Below are positions 1 to 9,272 of a stretch of 54,467 bases of DNA, in pieces. This DNA comes from Cytophagales bacterium (GTDB taxonomy: Bacteria > Bacteroidota > Bacteroidia > Cytophagales > Cyclobacteriaceae): assembly GCA_025358885.1 (NCBI GenBank), contig JANYHW010000094.1, forward strand, positions 1 through 54,467, read 5' to 3'. The translations under genes were made by a program, and so were the position numbers. The notes beneath the pieces are model-generated. The model saw nothing but the letters and a program-made list of their open reading frames with translations, was not told where the DNA came from and ran no database searches. Position 1 is the first letter of the stretch; the number at the start of each line of letters is the position of its first letter.

Positions 1-2428
1 GGTTGGCAACCCCCAATGTACCATCAGCCGCAAACGCACCACCATTGACGGACTTTTCCCACCCTATTATGCTGCCCTTGATTCCAGCGACAGGAATGCT
101 TATGGGTGTAGCCGCAGCTGCTTCGCAAATGGTCTGGCTAACTGGTCCCGCTGTTCCACCGGCACTCTGAGCAAATACAGTGACTGAAAGATTTTGTGGA
201 CTGGCTGTGCATGCCAGCATGTTAATGGTATAAGGTGGTATAGTAAACGGAGCTGGTCGGACAGGCAGAGGGCTGGTTACCGTCGTGTTGTCCGTTGACT
301 TGTACTCCAATGCCGCTCCAATATTATTGGTTAGAAAATTAACGCCAGCAAATGCTCCTGCGGCTATATTATAGGTAATCGTAGGAGAGTTGCCTATTAC
401 GGGCGCTATAGTAACAGTGGCCGGAAAGCCAGAAGACCACGTAAATTCTGTTGGCAAAGAAATTGCACCCGGCCCTGGTGCGGGGATCAAGTTGGTTGAT
501 GTATTGGCCGGTATCACCTTGTTAGCTGCCACAGTCGACTCATTATAAACAGTACCGGCTGAGTTATTGCAAACGCTCGTAGCACCGGTAGGAACCGCGA
601 CAACAATCGGCCCAGGCGGAGATAGTCGGATATCAGGCTGCTGGACAATAACAATTTCAATTGGATCACTTTCGCAAGTTGTCCCCCCGGAACCAGCTAA
701 CTGAGTCGCCCAAACAGACATATAGCGACCATTGGTATTGTTGACAGTAAATGCACCACCGATTCCTCCTTGCGCACCGTATGAGGCCGCCGGGAAAGTA
801 AGGTTATTGACACCATTGGCCATCTTAGCGCCGCCAACACTCGCCTGGTCTTTATACCAGTTGACACCTATCCGCGCTCCACCAATTGAACTTACACCTG
901 TAAAATTGAACGCAGTGCTGTTGGGTGTAGTGAAGCAAACCGCCTGCCCTGCTGTGGTTAGTGGTAGTGGCCTGGCAACAATCTCAACCCAGTTCTCAAT
1001 AAAGACTGCAGTTCCGGTATTGGTTGCGGGGGCAGCAAATTGATCGTATTGATTACAGATATCCCAATATTCAAGTTTAACATAAAATCGTTGGCCAATC
1101 TGCTGTAATGTAGGATCCACTGTAGTAATGGTGCCCATATAAGTAAGTGCTGTCGAAACTGTTACTGGCGAGTTTAGGGTAATGGCTCCCTGTCCGTCAG
1201 CAACGCCAACGTTCTTTGGGATAAAGCCCCCTGGAATTATTAGTGTTCCCGTAGCATCATCATTGGTGACAATTGTTGTCCCTCCTCCAAGAACTGCAGG
1301 GAGCGCAACGCGGATATCCGGGATATTTCCAGGTGCGCCAAAATTGGTACTGCCATACGTAATGCGAATATTTCTGGTAAATGCATTTTCAATAAGTCTG
1401 TTCTCCACAGCTGACCTGCAGTTAAGAATAGTATTATCAGAAAATTGCATTGGCCCAACATTTGTACCTTGACAAACAAGTCTCGAGGTGGGTAGAGGTG
1501 ATGGTGGAAACTCTGTGACGGTTAGCGAACCAGTATTTTTATTGTCTACATCATAGTTGGGAAAGAGTTTTGTTTGCGTCACCCCGCCACAGCTAATGGC
1601 AGAAGTCAAACCCAATGTTGGTGTGATTGTAGCACTCCAACCACATTGTTGTAATGCAGTTCCGGGAGGGCTGGTGGTAGAATTGGGGTAAGTATGAGCT
1701 GGTTGGGTAGTCACAATGACTGTTGGTTTTGAAGCACCAAGCCCAACAGGATCTATGTATGTAGTTGATGCTACCCCAGTAGGGTCCGATTGATAGCCAC
1801 CTATAAGGCTAACCGGACTGCCGTCTCCCCAATTAATAGAATTAAATACACATCCTGCATAGTACAATGAACTATTCCTTATTCTAAGGCTAACCTTAAA
1901 TTGAAATTGCGTAAAATCTTCAACGACAGGAATACAAACATCAATCGGTTTTCCGGCAATAGCTGCAACAGCGAAAAAACCAAGATCCGCACAATTCCCT
2001 GGCCAATTATTCTTGGAGGTGGCAAATACGCCACCGCCCATAGAAACTGCAGCCACTCCTCCGACCAACAACGTCCCGCCTGAATTTGTATAATTAACCG
2101 TTAGAACGTCGCCAGGAATCACGAAGGAGGTACCTGCATGAGCAGGTGAAGCATCAAAAGTAACCAGCACATAATTTGTGCCGGGTGCTCCCAGAATGGG
2201 TACACCTGTAATGGTAACAATTGTTCCGTTTACTTTAACAATCCACTGACCGGCAGCACTTGAGCCTGTGACCGCCCCAGTAAATAAGACTGCAATCTGA
2301 TTCTGGCCCTGCGTTTCATGCCTGGGATCATTGGCGGTTATCGAGACCGTTTGGGCAAAAAGCCCTGTTGTACAGAAAAAAAGCCAGAGAAAAATGAATA
2401 GACTACTGAGGGTGTATAACTTCTTCAT
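1..2428 (-). CDS. Large secreted Ig/PKD-like repeat protein, 5' part (partial)
   Basis: An open frame without stops runs on the minus strand from an ATG at 2428 to the window edge, giving about 809 residues of a longer protein. It begins with a signal peptide (MKKLYTLSSLFIFLWLFFC, cleavage probably after LFAQ). The mature part is rich in Thr, Gly, Asn, Pro and Val with no membrane segment. It contains a PKD-like stretch (INWGDGSPVSL) and segments resembling SprB/Ig-like repeats of large Bacteroidota surface proteins. Such proteins usually end in a type IX secretion sorting domain or gliding-motility-associated C-terminal domain, but that end lies outside the window, so the export route is inferred. 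No catalytic motif was recognised; an adhesin or matrix role is a guess from composition. Confidence 0.75.
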   Translation of the reverse strand, partial: MKKLYTLSSLFIFLWLFFCTTGLFAQTVSITANDPRHETQGQNQIAVLFTGAVTGSSAAGQWIVKVNGTIVTITGVPILGAPGTNYVLVTFDASPAHAGTSFVIPGDVLTVNYTNSGGTLLVGGVAAVSMGGGVFATSKNNWPGNCADLGFFAVAAIAGKPIDVCIPVVEDFTQFQFKVSLRIRNSSLYYAGCVFNSINWGDGSPVSLIGGYQSDPTGVASTTYIDPVGLGASKPTVIVTTQPAHTYPNSTTSPPGTALQQCGWSATITPTLGLTSAISCGGVTQTKLFPNYDVDNKNTGSLTVTEFPPSPLPTSRLVCQGTNVGPMQFSDNTILNCRSAVENRLIENAFTRNIRITYGSTNFGAPGNIPDIRVALPAVLGGGTTIVTNDDATGTLIIPGGFIPKNVGVADGQGAITLNSPVTVSTALTYMGTITTVDPTLQQIGQRFYVKLEYWDICNQYDQFAAPATNTGTAVFIENWVEIVARPLPLTTAGQAVCFTTPNSTAFNFTGVSSIGGARIGVNWYKDQASVGGAKMANGVNNLTFPAASYGAQGGIGGAFTVNNTNGRYMSVWATQLAGSGGTTCESDPIEIVIVQQPDIRLSPPGPIVVAVPTGATSVCNNSAGTVYNESTVAANKVIPANTSTNLIPAPGPGAISLPTEFTWSSGFPATVTIAPVIGNSPTITYNIAAGAFAGVNFLTNNIGAALEYKSTDNTTVTSPLPVRPAPFTIPPYTINMLACTASPQNLSVTVFAQSAGGTAGPVSQTICEAAAATPISIPVAGIKGSIIGWEKSVNGGAFAADGTLGVAN

Positions 2429-2541
2429 TAAGGAGGTTCTAAGCTCACTGATTATATACTTCTTGCCCTTTTGGATGTAACCTACCGCCATCAATTTGTC
2501 ATAAAAGCTTCAAATTCCTCAAATTAGAAATAATTTCAAAG

Positions 2542-2560
2542 GGGAGTTTCACCAACTCCC
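2542..2560. promoter_or_regulatory. Perfect 7-bp inverted repeat upstream of pyrG
   Basis: GGGAGTT at 2542-2548 and AACTCCC at 2554-2560 form a perfect stem with a 5-base loop. The repeat sits just upstream of a -7-like element (TACCTTTG, 2569-2576) and covers the position where the -33 element would be expected. It could be an operator or a chance hairpin. There is no following T-run, so it does not look like a terminator. Confidence 0.35.
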
Positions 2561-2568
2561 AAATAATC

Positions 2569-2576
2569 TACCTTTG
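2569..2576 (+). promoter_or_regulatory. Bacteroidota -7 element for pyrG
   Basis: TACCTTTG matches the TAnnTTTG consensus and lies 23 bases before the pyrG ATG. The expected -33 TTG position (2547-2549) reads TTT, so only the -7 half is well supported. Confidence 0.45.
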
Positions 2577-2599
2577 CCCCCGTATTTTTTAGCCCATCC

Positions 2600-4228
2600 A
2601 TGACCTCTCCTGACAAGTCTGCTAAGTATATTTTTGTGACCGGCGGCGTGACCTCCTCTCTGGGCAAAGGAATCATTTCCGCCTCGCTCGGCATGTTGTT
2701 ACAGGCTCGCGGGTTTTCTGTAACCATCCAGAAATTTGATCCCTATATCAACATTGATCCGGGTACCCTTAACCCCTATGAACACGGCGAGTGCTACGTG
2801 ACAGATGACGGAGCCGAAACTGACCTGGATTTGGGACACTATGAGCGCTTTTTGAACATTCGGACCTCCCAGGCGAACAACATCACCACGGGTCGCATTT
2901 ATAATAATGTCATTACTAAGGAACGCCGGGGCGAGTTTCTTGGCAAAACGGTACAAGTTATCCCTCACATTACAGACGAGATCAAGCGGAATATCTACCT
3001 GCTTGGTGAAAGTGGTAAATATGACTTCATCATCACCGAAATCGGTGGGTCTGTCGGAGATATTGAGTCCTTGCCATTCATCGAGGCTGTACGCCAGGTG
3101 AGATGGGATTTGGGCTCCAATCACTCCCTCGTAATCCACCTGACACTTATCCCCTATCTCAAAGCCGCAAAAGAACTAAAGACCAAGCCGACACAACACT
3201 CGGTAAAGAAACTCCTGGAAGAAGGAGTTCAGCCTGATATTCTCGTGTGTCGAACGGAAATGCCACTGCCCATGGACATCCGAAAGAAAGTTGGTCTTTT
3301 CTGCAACGTTCAGCTCAACTCCGTCATCGAGGCTATCGATGCAGACACGATCTACGACGTGCCGCTGCTTATGCGCAAAGAGAAACTGGATGAACGTGTC
3401 CTTTCAAAACTTAAGGTACACGCCAAGAATGAACCTGACCTCGAACAATGGAAGACATTCCTGGGCAAACTGAAAAATCCCACCAATGAAGTCAGGATGG
3501 GCCTGGTTGGTAAATATGTTTCCCTCCCCGATGCCTACAAATCCATTGCTGAATCGTTTATCCATGCCGGGGCAGAGAATGATTGTAAAGTTGACTTGAA
3601 ATGGATTTCGTCTGAGGACATAACTAAAGAGACCGTCGGCGAATTGCTCGGTGGTTTGCATGGGGTCCTGGTGGCTCCGGGCTTTGGAGAACGAGGACTG
3701 GAGGGAAAGATTGAGGCCATAAAGTTTGTTCGCGAAAATAAAGTCCCATTTCTCGGTATATGCCTCGGCATGCAGTGTGCCGTGGTCGAGTTCGCCCGCC
3801 ACGTGTTGGGCCTTGATGCAAGCTCCACCGAACTCAATCCAAAAACAAAAAATCCGGTCATCGATATGATGGAGGAGCAGAAGAAAATCACCTCCAAAGG
3901 AGGAACGATGCGTCTTGGATCGTACGACTGCAAACTCAAGAAAGGCTCAAAGGCGGCATCGATCTATGGGGAAACGATGGTGTCTGAAAGGCACCGTCAC
4001 CGCTACGAATTTAATAACAAATACCTTGAGCCAATGGAAGAAGCCGGCTTGAAGGCCGTAGGAATGAATCCGGAATCGGGGCTGGTGGAAGTTGTCGAGC
4101 TAAAGGATCATCCCTGGTTTGTTGGTGTTCAGTTCCATCCTGAACTCAAAAGCACCGTACTAAGCCCCCATCCCCTCTTCGTTAAATTCATTGAGGCGGC
4201 CCTGAATCATAAAAAGCTGGAATCCTGA
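2600..4228 (+). CDS. pyrG: CTP synthase
   Basis: A 542-residue CTP synthase, normal length. It makes CTP from UTP, ATP and glutamine in the cytoplasm, the last step of de novo pyrimidine nucleotide synthesis. The N-terminal synthetase domain (about 1-275) has the family signature [15 protein letters not shown] with the nucleotide loop at 20-24. The C-terminal class I glutamine amidotransferase domain (about 300-540) has the nucleophile Cys388 in GICLGMQ and the His513/Glu515 pair in FHPE. All catalytic residues looked for are present. yidC follows 28 bases later on the same strand, a common Bacteroidota pairing, so the two are probably co-transcribed. Confidence 0.97.
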   Translation: MTSPDKSAKYIFVTGGVTSSLGKGIISASLGMLLQARGFSVTIQKFDPYINIDPGTLNPYEHGECYVTDDGAETDLDLGHYERFLNIRTSQANNITTGRIYNNVITKERRGEFLGKTVQVIPHITDEIKRNIYLLGESGKYDFIITEIGGSVGDIESLPFIEAVRQVRWDLGSNHSLVIHLTLIPYLKAAKELKTKPTQHSVKKLLEEGVQPDILVCRTEMPLPMDIRKKVGLFCNVQLNSVIEAIDADTIYDVPLLMRKEKLDERVLSKLKVHAKNEPDLEQWKTFLGKLKNPTNEVRMGLVGKYVSLPDAYKSIAESFIHAGAENDCKVDLKWISSEDITKETVGELLGGLHGVLVAPGFGERGLEGKIEAIKFVRENKVPFLGICLGMQCAVVEFARHVLGLDASSTELNPKTKNPVIDMMEEQKKITSKGGTMRLGSYDCKLKKGSKAASIYGETMVSERHRHRYEFNNKYLEPMEEAGLKAVGMNPESGLVEVVELKDHPWFVGVQFHPELKSTVLSPHPLFVKFIEAALNHKKLES

Positions 4229-4256
4229 TACACTTATCTATTCGCATACATTAATT

Positions 4257-6074
4257 ATGGACCGTAACTCCGCCATTGGGCTAACATTGATTGCAGTTTT
4301 ATTGCTGGTGTACTTTAACTTCTTCTCACCGGAACCTCCTAAAGAGACCCCTCCCACCATCACCACAACCGAAAAGACCGACTCCCTTTCACAAGTGACC
4401 ACGAGTAAAATCGATAGCACGGGGTTAATCCCCTCGGGGCCTCTTGCTACTCTTCTTAAGGGCGAGGAAAAAGATACACGGGTTGAGACGAACGACCTCG
4501 TCCTCACCTTTTCCAATCATGGCGGAATCCTTCGTGAAGTGGAATTGAAGAAATTCAAGACCTACTATAAGAAGCCTTTACTCCTTGTCTCTCCCCGATC
4601 GAATGCGTTCAGACTGAATGCCACATTCGAAGGCAAAGACATTGATCTTTACTCGGTATTCTACAAGGTTGAAAGCCGGCAGATATCAGGGATCCATCCA
4701 GAAACAAAACTTCCGGCCGACAGCACCCTCGTGACATTCTCCACTGTCCTTTCCGAAGGGAAGATCGTCAGGCATATCTATTCCATTCCCTCCAATGGAT
4801 ACCGGTTAAAATATAGAATCGAAACTTCGGGTCTTGGCGAATCACTTAACGGTGACCACCTTACCTTGCTATGGACGGACCACATTCCCGTTCAGGAAAA
4901 GGACCTACAGAATAGCCGTTTGAAAACAACGGTGAACTATTACACCGTCAAGGGAGAATTTGAAAATCTTTCGGAATCTTCCCTTGACACAGAAACTGAA
5001 GCGATGGCCTCTCCGGTAAAGTGGATGGGCATCAAGCAAAAATTCTTCACAAGCGCCATTATCGCAAAAAATTCTTTCTCCGGTGGTGAGGCAAGCACCA
5101 GCGTCAATCCTACTGATTCAAGTGTTCTTAAATCTGCTTCCGTAAGGCTTTTCATCCCCAAGGCTGACGTCGTTGGCAACAGGGCAAACTTTGAATATTT
5201 CTTTGGACCCAATGAGTTCCAACTTCTTTCAGCTGTGGCGCCGGGATTTTCCAAGAACCTGGACCTCGGGTGGCCACCAGTGAGTTGGGTAAACAGGTTT
5301 GTGATCATTCCAATTTTCCATTTTCTGGAAAGCTTCATCGGCAATTATGGAATCATCATCATGATCCTCGTGATTATCATAAAGATCGCCCTAACACCAC
5401 TCTCCTATACCTCTTACCTCGGTATGGCCAAGATGCGTTTACTCAAACCGGAACTGGATCTGATTAAGGAAAAGAATGGAGACAACGCGACGCAGGCGCA
5501 GCAGGACCAAATGAAATTGTATCAACAGGCAGGTGTAAATCCTTTCAGTGGATGCATTCCCATCCTGCTGCAGATGCCTATTCTTTTCGCCATGTTCTAT
5601 TTCTTCCCTGTCTCAGTGGAACTACGACAGCAGGCATTTCTATGGGCCGATGATTTGTCAACATATGACTCCATCATTCAACTCCCCTTCACGGTTCCTT
5701 TTGGTTATGGGAGCCATGTAAGTTTATTCGTACTCCTGATGACGGCGTCCACATTGGTTTCCACCTGGCAGAACAACCAGATAAGTTCTGTTACAGGTCC
5801 CATGAAATCAATGTCCATGATCATGCCTGTGATTTTCATGTTTATACTCAATTCATTTTCCGCAGGTTTGAGCTTCTACTACTTTGTTTCCAATCTCATG
5901 GGCCTTGCTCAGCAAGCGATTATCAAACGCTTTGTGGATGAGGACAAGATCAAGGCGGTGATGGAGGATCACAAGAAAAAGATTACCACAGGTACAAGTA
6001 CGAAGTCAAAATTTATGACCAAGCTTGAGGAGGCCATGAAGACAAGTGAGGAGGCGAGGAGGAAGAAGAAATAA
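4257..6074 (+). CDS. yidC: Membrane protein insertase YidC
   Basis: 605 residues, typical of the long Gram-negative form. YidC inserts and folds inner-membrane proteins, alone or with SecYEG. A first membrane segment lies at about residues 7-23. It is followed by a large periplasmic beta domain and then, from about residue 362, the conserved 60-kDa inner-membrane domain (NYGIIIMILVIIIKIALTP, then a cytoplasmic hairpin with MKLYQQAGVNPFSGC). Further hydrophobic helices run to about residue 560. The tail is very basic (ending EEARRKKK), as usual for ribosome contact. It lies downstream of pyrG; the spacer to parA holds inverted repeats. Confidence 0.96.
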   Translation: MDRNSAIGLTLIAVLLLVYFNFFSPEPPKETPPTITTTEKTDSLSQVTTSKIDSTGLIPSGPLATLLKGEEKDTRVETNDLVLTFSNHGGILREVELKKFKTYYKKPLLLVSPRSNAFRLNATFEGKDIDLYSVFYKVESRQISGIHPETKLPADSTLVTFSTVLSEGKIVRHIYSIPSNGYRLKYRIETSGLGESLNGDHLTLLWTDHIPVQEKDLQNSRLKTTVNYYTVKGEFENLSESSLDTETEAMASPVKWMGIKQKFFTSAIIAKNSFSGGEASTSVNPTDSSVLKSASVRLFIPKADVVGNRANFEYFFGPNEFQLLSAVAPGFSKNLDLGWPPVSWVNRFVIIPIFHFLESFIGNYGIIIMILVIIIKIALTPLSYTSYLGMAKMRLLKPELDLIKEKNGDNATQAQQDQMKLYQQAGVNPFSGCIPILLQMPILFAMFYFFPVSVELRQQAFLWADDLSTYDSIIQLPFTVPFGYGSHVSLFVLLMTASTLVSTWQNNQISSVTGPMKSMSMIMPVIFMFILNSFSAGLSFYYFVSNLMGLAQQAIIKRFVDEDKIKAVMEDHKKKITTGTSTKSKFMTKLEEAMKTSEEARRKKK

Positions 6075-6081
6075 TTTGCTG

Positions 6082-6182
6082 ATTTTGTAATTCGTTGATC
6101 CGTTGATTGGAACTGGGTTATATTTGATCCCCGCTTCCATTGAGCAGTTCAACGGATTAACGAAGTAACAAATCAACGAATC
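6082..6182. repeat. Inverted, octamer-periodic intergenic repeat between yidC and parA
   Basis: The left arm 6082-6104 and right arm 6151-6173 are imperfect inverted repeats (19 of 23 positions match). The right side is also a run of four degenerate octamers: AACGGATT, AACGAAGT, AACAAATC, AACGAATC (6151-6182). The left side has the reverse complement of the same unit about twice. The arms could form a long stem-loop downstream of yidC. A similar but weaker arrangement precedes lepB at 9203-9264. Confidence 0.6.
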
Positions 6183-6191
6183 AGACCCAGG

Positions 6192-6965
6192 ATGGGAAAA
6201 ATTATTGCGATAGCAAACCAAAAAGGAGGTGTCGGCAAGACGACCACAGCGATCAACCTCGCTGCCAGCCTTGCGGTGCTTGAAAAGAAAACCTTACTGT
6301 TGGATGCAGACCCGCAGGCCAATTCTTCGTCTGGACTGGGAATAGATCCTAAGAGTGTAAAACTCAGCATCTACGAGTGTATGATTGATGGCGCCAATAT
6401 TCGTGAAGCCATTGTGCAGAATGAACTGAAGTACCTGAGTATCCTTCCTTCACACATTGACCTTGTCGGTGCGGAAGTAGAAATGGTGAACATCGACCAC
6501 CGCGAAGAACGCATGCGAGATGCCTTGAAAACCATCAAGGATGACTATGACTTCATCATCATCGACTGCTCCCCATCCCTCGGCCTGATCACGATAAATT
6601 CCCTTACTGCGGCGGATTCGTTGATTATCCCTGTGCAGTGCGAATACTTTGCCCTCGAGGGTCTTGGAAAGCTTCTGAACACGATAAAAATTATTCAAAC
6701 GCGCCTGAATCCCCAACTGGAAATTGAGGGAATTCTATTGACTTTATATGATTCCCGAACGTCGCTGGGCAACCAGGTGGTAGAAGAAGTGAGGACACAC
6801 TTCAAAAGCATCTCCTTCAAAACGATCATTCCCAGGAATGTGAAGCTGAGCGAAGCACCCAGCTTTGGCTTGCCAGTCATCGTACATGACGCGGAGAGCA
6901 AAGGCTCGATCTCCTATCTCAACCTGGCACATGAAATTCTTGATAAAAACGGCTTAAGTAAATAA
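6192..6965 (+). CDS. parA: Chromosome-partitioning ATPase ParA/Soj
   Basis: 257 residues of a ParA-family Walker ATPase that works with ParB to segregate the chromosome origin. The deviant Walker A box KGGVGKTTT is at 11-19 (signature Lys11), followed by DADPQAN and the later box [14 protein letters not shown]. Length and the lack of an N-terminal DNA-binding extension point to the chromosomal Soj type. The stop codon shares one base with the parB start, so the two are translationally coupled. No parS-like site (TGTTTCACGTGAAACA or a close variant) was noticed in the window by eye. Confidence 0.95.
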   Translation: MGKIIAIANQKGGVGKTTTAINLAASLAVLEKKTLLLDADPQANSSSGLGIDPKSVKLSIYECMIDGANIREAIVQNELKYLSILPSHIDLVGAEVEMVNIDHREERMRDALKTIKDDYDFIIIDCSPSLGLITINSLTAADSLIIPVQCEYFALEGLGKLLNTIKIIQTRLNPQLEIEGILLTLYDSRTSLGNQVVEEVRTHFKSISFKTIIPRNVKLSEAPSFGLPVIVHDAESKGSISYLNLAHEILDKNGLSK

Positions 6966-7843
6966 TGAAGAAGAAAGCACTTGGCCGCGGGCTCAAATCC
7001 CTCTTGAGCGACACCCCAGATTCCGGAACTTTCGAGGAAGCGCCGGCGGCGGCAGGAAATATGTCGGAACTCACTATTGCAGAGATTGAAGTCAATCCCT
7101 TTCAACCACGCAAACATTTCGACCAGGAGGCATTGCGCGAACTTGCCGACTCCATCAAAGTCCATGGTATCATTCAACCCATCACCGTCAGAAAACTCTC
7201 CAGGAATCAGTATCAACTCATTTCAGGAGAAAGAAGGTATCAGGCTGCCCGGCTATCGGGACTAAAGACGATTCCAGCCTATGTTCGTTCGGCTGATGAC
7301 CAGCAAATGCTGGAGATGTCACTGATCGAAAATATTCAACGGGAAAACCTCAATCCAATCGAAGTTGCCTTGAGCTATCAGCGATTGCTTACCGAGTGCA
7401 GGCTGAAACAAGATGAACTGGGGGAACGTGTTGGGAAGAACAGAACAACAGTCACGAACTACCTCCGACTCCTCAAATTACCACCCGATATCCAAATCGC
7501 CCTTCGAGACAATAAACTGTCTATGGGGCACGCGCGGGCAATCATCAATGTCGAGAATCCCGAAGTCCAGCTCCTTATTTTCAAGAGAACCATTAGCGAA
7601 GACCTCTCTGTCCGTCAAGTTGAGGAGCTCGCCCGTTCAATGGCAAGGGGAAACAAAGGGAAAAATACCGCAAATCCTTCTTCCACGGCATCATCGCGCG
7701 AAATAGTCCAGCTCCAGGGCAAACTTTCTTCACACTTTGGCACGAAAGTTAGTGTGAAGAGTGATGGCAGGAAAGGTGAAATCAAGATACCCTTTCTTTC
7801 CATCGAGGACCTGAACAGGATCCTTGACATATTCAAGGTCTGA
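6965..7843 (+). CDS. parB: Chromosome-partitioning protein ParB/Spo0J
   Basis: 292 residues. The ParB/sulfiredoxin-fold nuclease-like domain (about 35-125) has the box GERRYQAARLSGL, the CTP-binding region of ParB clamps. It is followed by a helix-turn-helix region for parS recognition (LNPIEVALSYQRLL, then GKNRTTVTNYLRLLKLP) and a C-terminal dimerisation segment. The N-terminus ([14 protein letters not shown]) is the usual ParB start that contacts ParA. It overlaps parA by one base, and the DUF5683 gene begins three bases after its stop, so this is one operon. Confidence 0.95.
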   Translation: MKKKALGRGLKSLLSDTPDSGTFEEAPAAAGNMSELTIAEIEVNPFQPRKHFDQEALRELADSIKVHGIIQPITVRKLSRNQYQLISGERRYQAARLSGLKTIPAYVRSADDQQMLEMSLIENIQRENLNPIEVALSYQRLLTECRLKQDELGERVGKNRTTVTNYLRLLKLPPDIQIALRDNKLSMGHARAIINVENPEVQLLIFKRTISEDLSVRQVEELARSMARGNKGKNTANPSSTASSREIVQLQGKLSSHFGTKVSVKSDGRKGEIKIPFLSIEDLNRILDIFKV

Positions 7844-7846
7844 TGC

Positions 7847-8443
7847 ATGTTGAGAATTTTGGTGATATGGCTGGCCAGCATGATGACAACATGTGCTCTG
7901 GCTCAACAAGTAGATGTTGTGGCGGATACCGTACCTGCATTGCCAGACTCTGTGGTGATGACGAAAGGTGGAAGGATCATTAATGTCCGGTCATATGCCA
8001 AACGCTTTAACCCGCGAAAGGCTTTGCTTTATTCGGCTGTTCTGCCTGGCATGGGCCAGGTATACAACAAGAAGTATTGGAAACTGCCACTGATCTATGC
8101 AGGCTTCTACCTCCTCACCAAGAATGCTGTGGCGTACAATAATTTATACATCAAATACAAAGAGGAACTGTATGGCACACTTGAAACACCCGCCATCCCA
8201 CCTCCCAGTGGCTACACACAAACACAGCTCCGCACACTCATTGATAACTACCGTCGACAACGCGACTACTTTATCATTCTCGATGGATTCGTCTATATCC
8301 TTCAACTCGTAGACGCCCATGTGGATGCACACCTTAAAGAATTTGACCTCAATCCCCAATTGAAAGTAAGTTTGCGACCGACCGTCCAGCCCACAGGACT
8401 CATGGGGCACTCCTCCGGGTTCACGTTTACACTCAAATTCTGA
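7847..8443 (+). CDS. DUF5683-family exported protein
   Basis: 198 residues with a signal peptide (MLRILVIWLASMMTTCALAQ). The conserved core starts around residue 55 (FNPRKALLYSAVLPGMGQVYNK, YWKLPLIYAGFYLL). This is the Bacteroidota DUF5683 family, with two or three hydrophobic helices including YFIILDGFVYILQLVDAHVDAHL. Its role is unknown. It lies three bases after parB and four before dapB, an order kept in many Bacteroidota, so it belongs to this operon. An envelope location is inferred from the signal peptide and hydrophobic helices. Confidence 0.85.
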   Translation: MLRILVIWLASMMTTCALAQQVDVVADTVPALPDSVVMTKGGRIINVRSYAKRFNPRKALLYSAVLPGMGQVYNKKYWKLPLIYAGFYLLTKNAVAYNNLYIKYKEELYGTLETPAIPPPSGYTQTQLRTLIDNYRRQRDYFIILDGFVYILQLVDAHVDAHLKEFDLNPQLKVSLRPTVQPTGLMGHSSGFTFTLKF

Positions 8444-8447
8444 TGCC

Positions 8448-9158
8448 ATGAAAATACTTCTCATCGGGTACGGTAAAATGGGTAAGGCAATTGAGGCTGT
8501 CGCCAAAGAAAGGAACCACACCATTGCAGGGCGGATTGATCCAGAAACAGGACTTACCTTCGACTTCAGTATGCCTGTAGATGTTGCCATAGAATTTACC
8601 ATGCCTGAGTCTGCCGCCAATAACATTCGAATGTGTTTGGATAAAAACATTCCAGTCCTGTCAGGCACCACAGGCTGGCTAAAACAAAAACCATCTGTGG
8701 ATGAATATTGCCTTGGCAGGAATGGGGCCTTCTTCTATGCTTCCAACTATAGCCTGGGGGTAAATATTTTCTTTCGGTTAAGCGAAGAACTTGCGCGAAT
8801 GATGCAAGGGCAATCCGGATATGACGTGGGAATTGAGGAGATCCACCACACACAAAAGAAGGATGCACCCAGCGGCACAGCCATCACGCTGGCGGAAAAC
8901 GTTTTGAGGCATTTCAAAAGCAAATCAAATTGGGTGAACCAGGCAAGTAATCGTCCAGAAGACCTTGTCATTCATTCTGTAAGACAGGACCCTGCCCCTG
9001 GTACACACACGGTACGGTACCAGTCTGTTGTAGATAACATTGAGATAAGGCATACGGCTCACTCACGGGAAGGTTTTGCCAAGGGGGCCGTCGCCGTTGC
9101 GGAATGGCTTCCAGGACAAAAGGGTGTTTTGGGCATGAATGATTTTTTGAAATTCTGA
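8448..9158 (+). CDS. dapB: 4-hydroxy-tetrahydrodipicolinate reductase
   Basis: 236 residues. DapB reduces 4-hydroxy-tetrahydrodipicolinate with NAD(P)H in the diaminopimelate/lysine pathway, which feeds peptidoglycan synthesis. The Rossmann motif GYGKMGKAI is at 8-16. The family signature EEIHHTQKKDAPSGTA carries the catalytic His and Lys. It is shorter than the E. coli enzyme, as is usual in Bacteroidota, where the N-terminal domain is compact. It starts four bases after the DUF5683 gene. Confidence 0.94.
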   Translation: MKILLIGYGKMGKAIEAVAKERNHTIAGRIDPETGLTFDFSMPVDVAIEFTMPESAANNIRMCLDKNIPVLSGTTGWLKQKPSVDEYCLGRNGAFFYASNYSLGVNIFFRLSEELARMMQGQSGYDVGIEEIHHTQKKDAPSGTAITLAENVLRHFKSKSNWVNQASNRPEDLVIHSVRQDPAPGTHTVRYQSVVDNIEIRHTAHSREGFAKGAVAVAEWLPGQKGVLGMNDFLKF

Positions 9159-9202
9159 CTTCCGATAATTTTACTTTTATTTGCGGGGCTTTTACAATCG
9201 CT

Positions 9203-9264
9203 GTTCGTTGATTGTTATTCGCGAATGCGCCAACGATTAACCAACGGGCCAAACAACCAACAAC
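9203..9264. repeat. Degenerate short-period repeats with inverted arms upstream of lepB
   Basis: GTTCGTTGATTGTT at 9203-9216 faces AACGATTAACCAACG at 9232-9246 as an imperfect inverted repeat. It is followed by AAC/CAA-rich units up to the lepB start. Base pattern and orientation resemble the repeat between yidC and parA. An open frame from 9225 passes through it in frame with lepB, but this stretch does not look like protein. Confidence 0.4.
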
Positions 9265-9272
9265 TATTTACT

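Noticed and set aside
2412-2440. CCTCCTTA just upstream of the ATG of the large secreted protein, seen as a possible ribosome-binding site
   Set aside because: On the coding strand it is the anti-Shine-Dalgarno sequence itself, not its complement, so it cannot pair with the 16S rRNA tail. Probably chance.
6192-7843. parA-parB as a plasmid or phage partition module
   Set aside because: Gene order parA-parB-DUF5683-dapB-lepB and the ParA length fit the chromosomal system; no replication gene is present.
9225-9272. Extended N-terminus for lepB
   Set aside because: The added 16 residues come from the intergenic repeat and do not resemble LepB; the ATG at 9273 gives the usual start.
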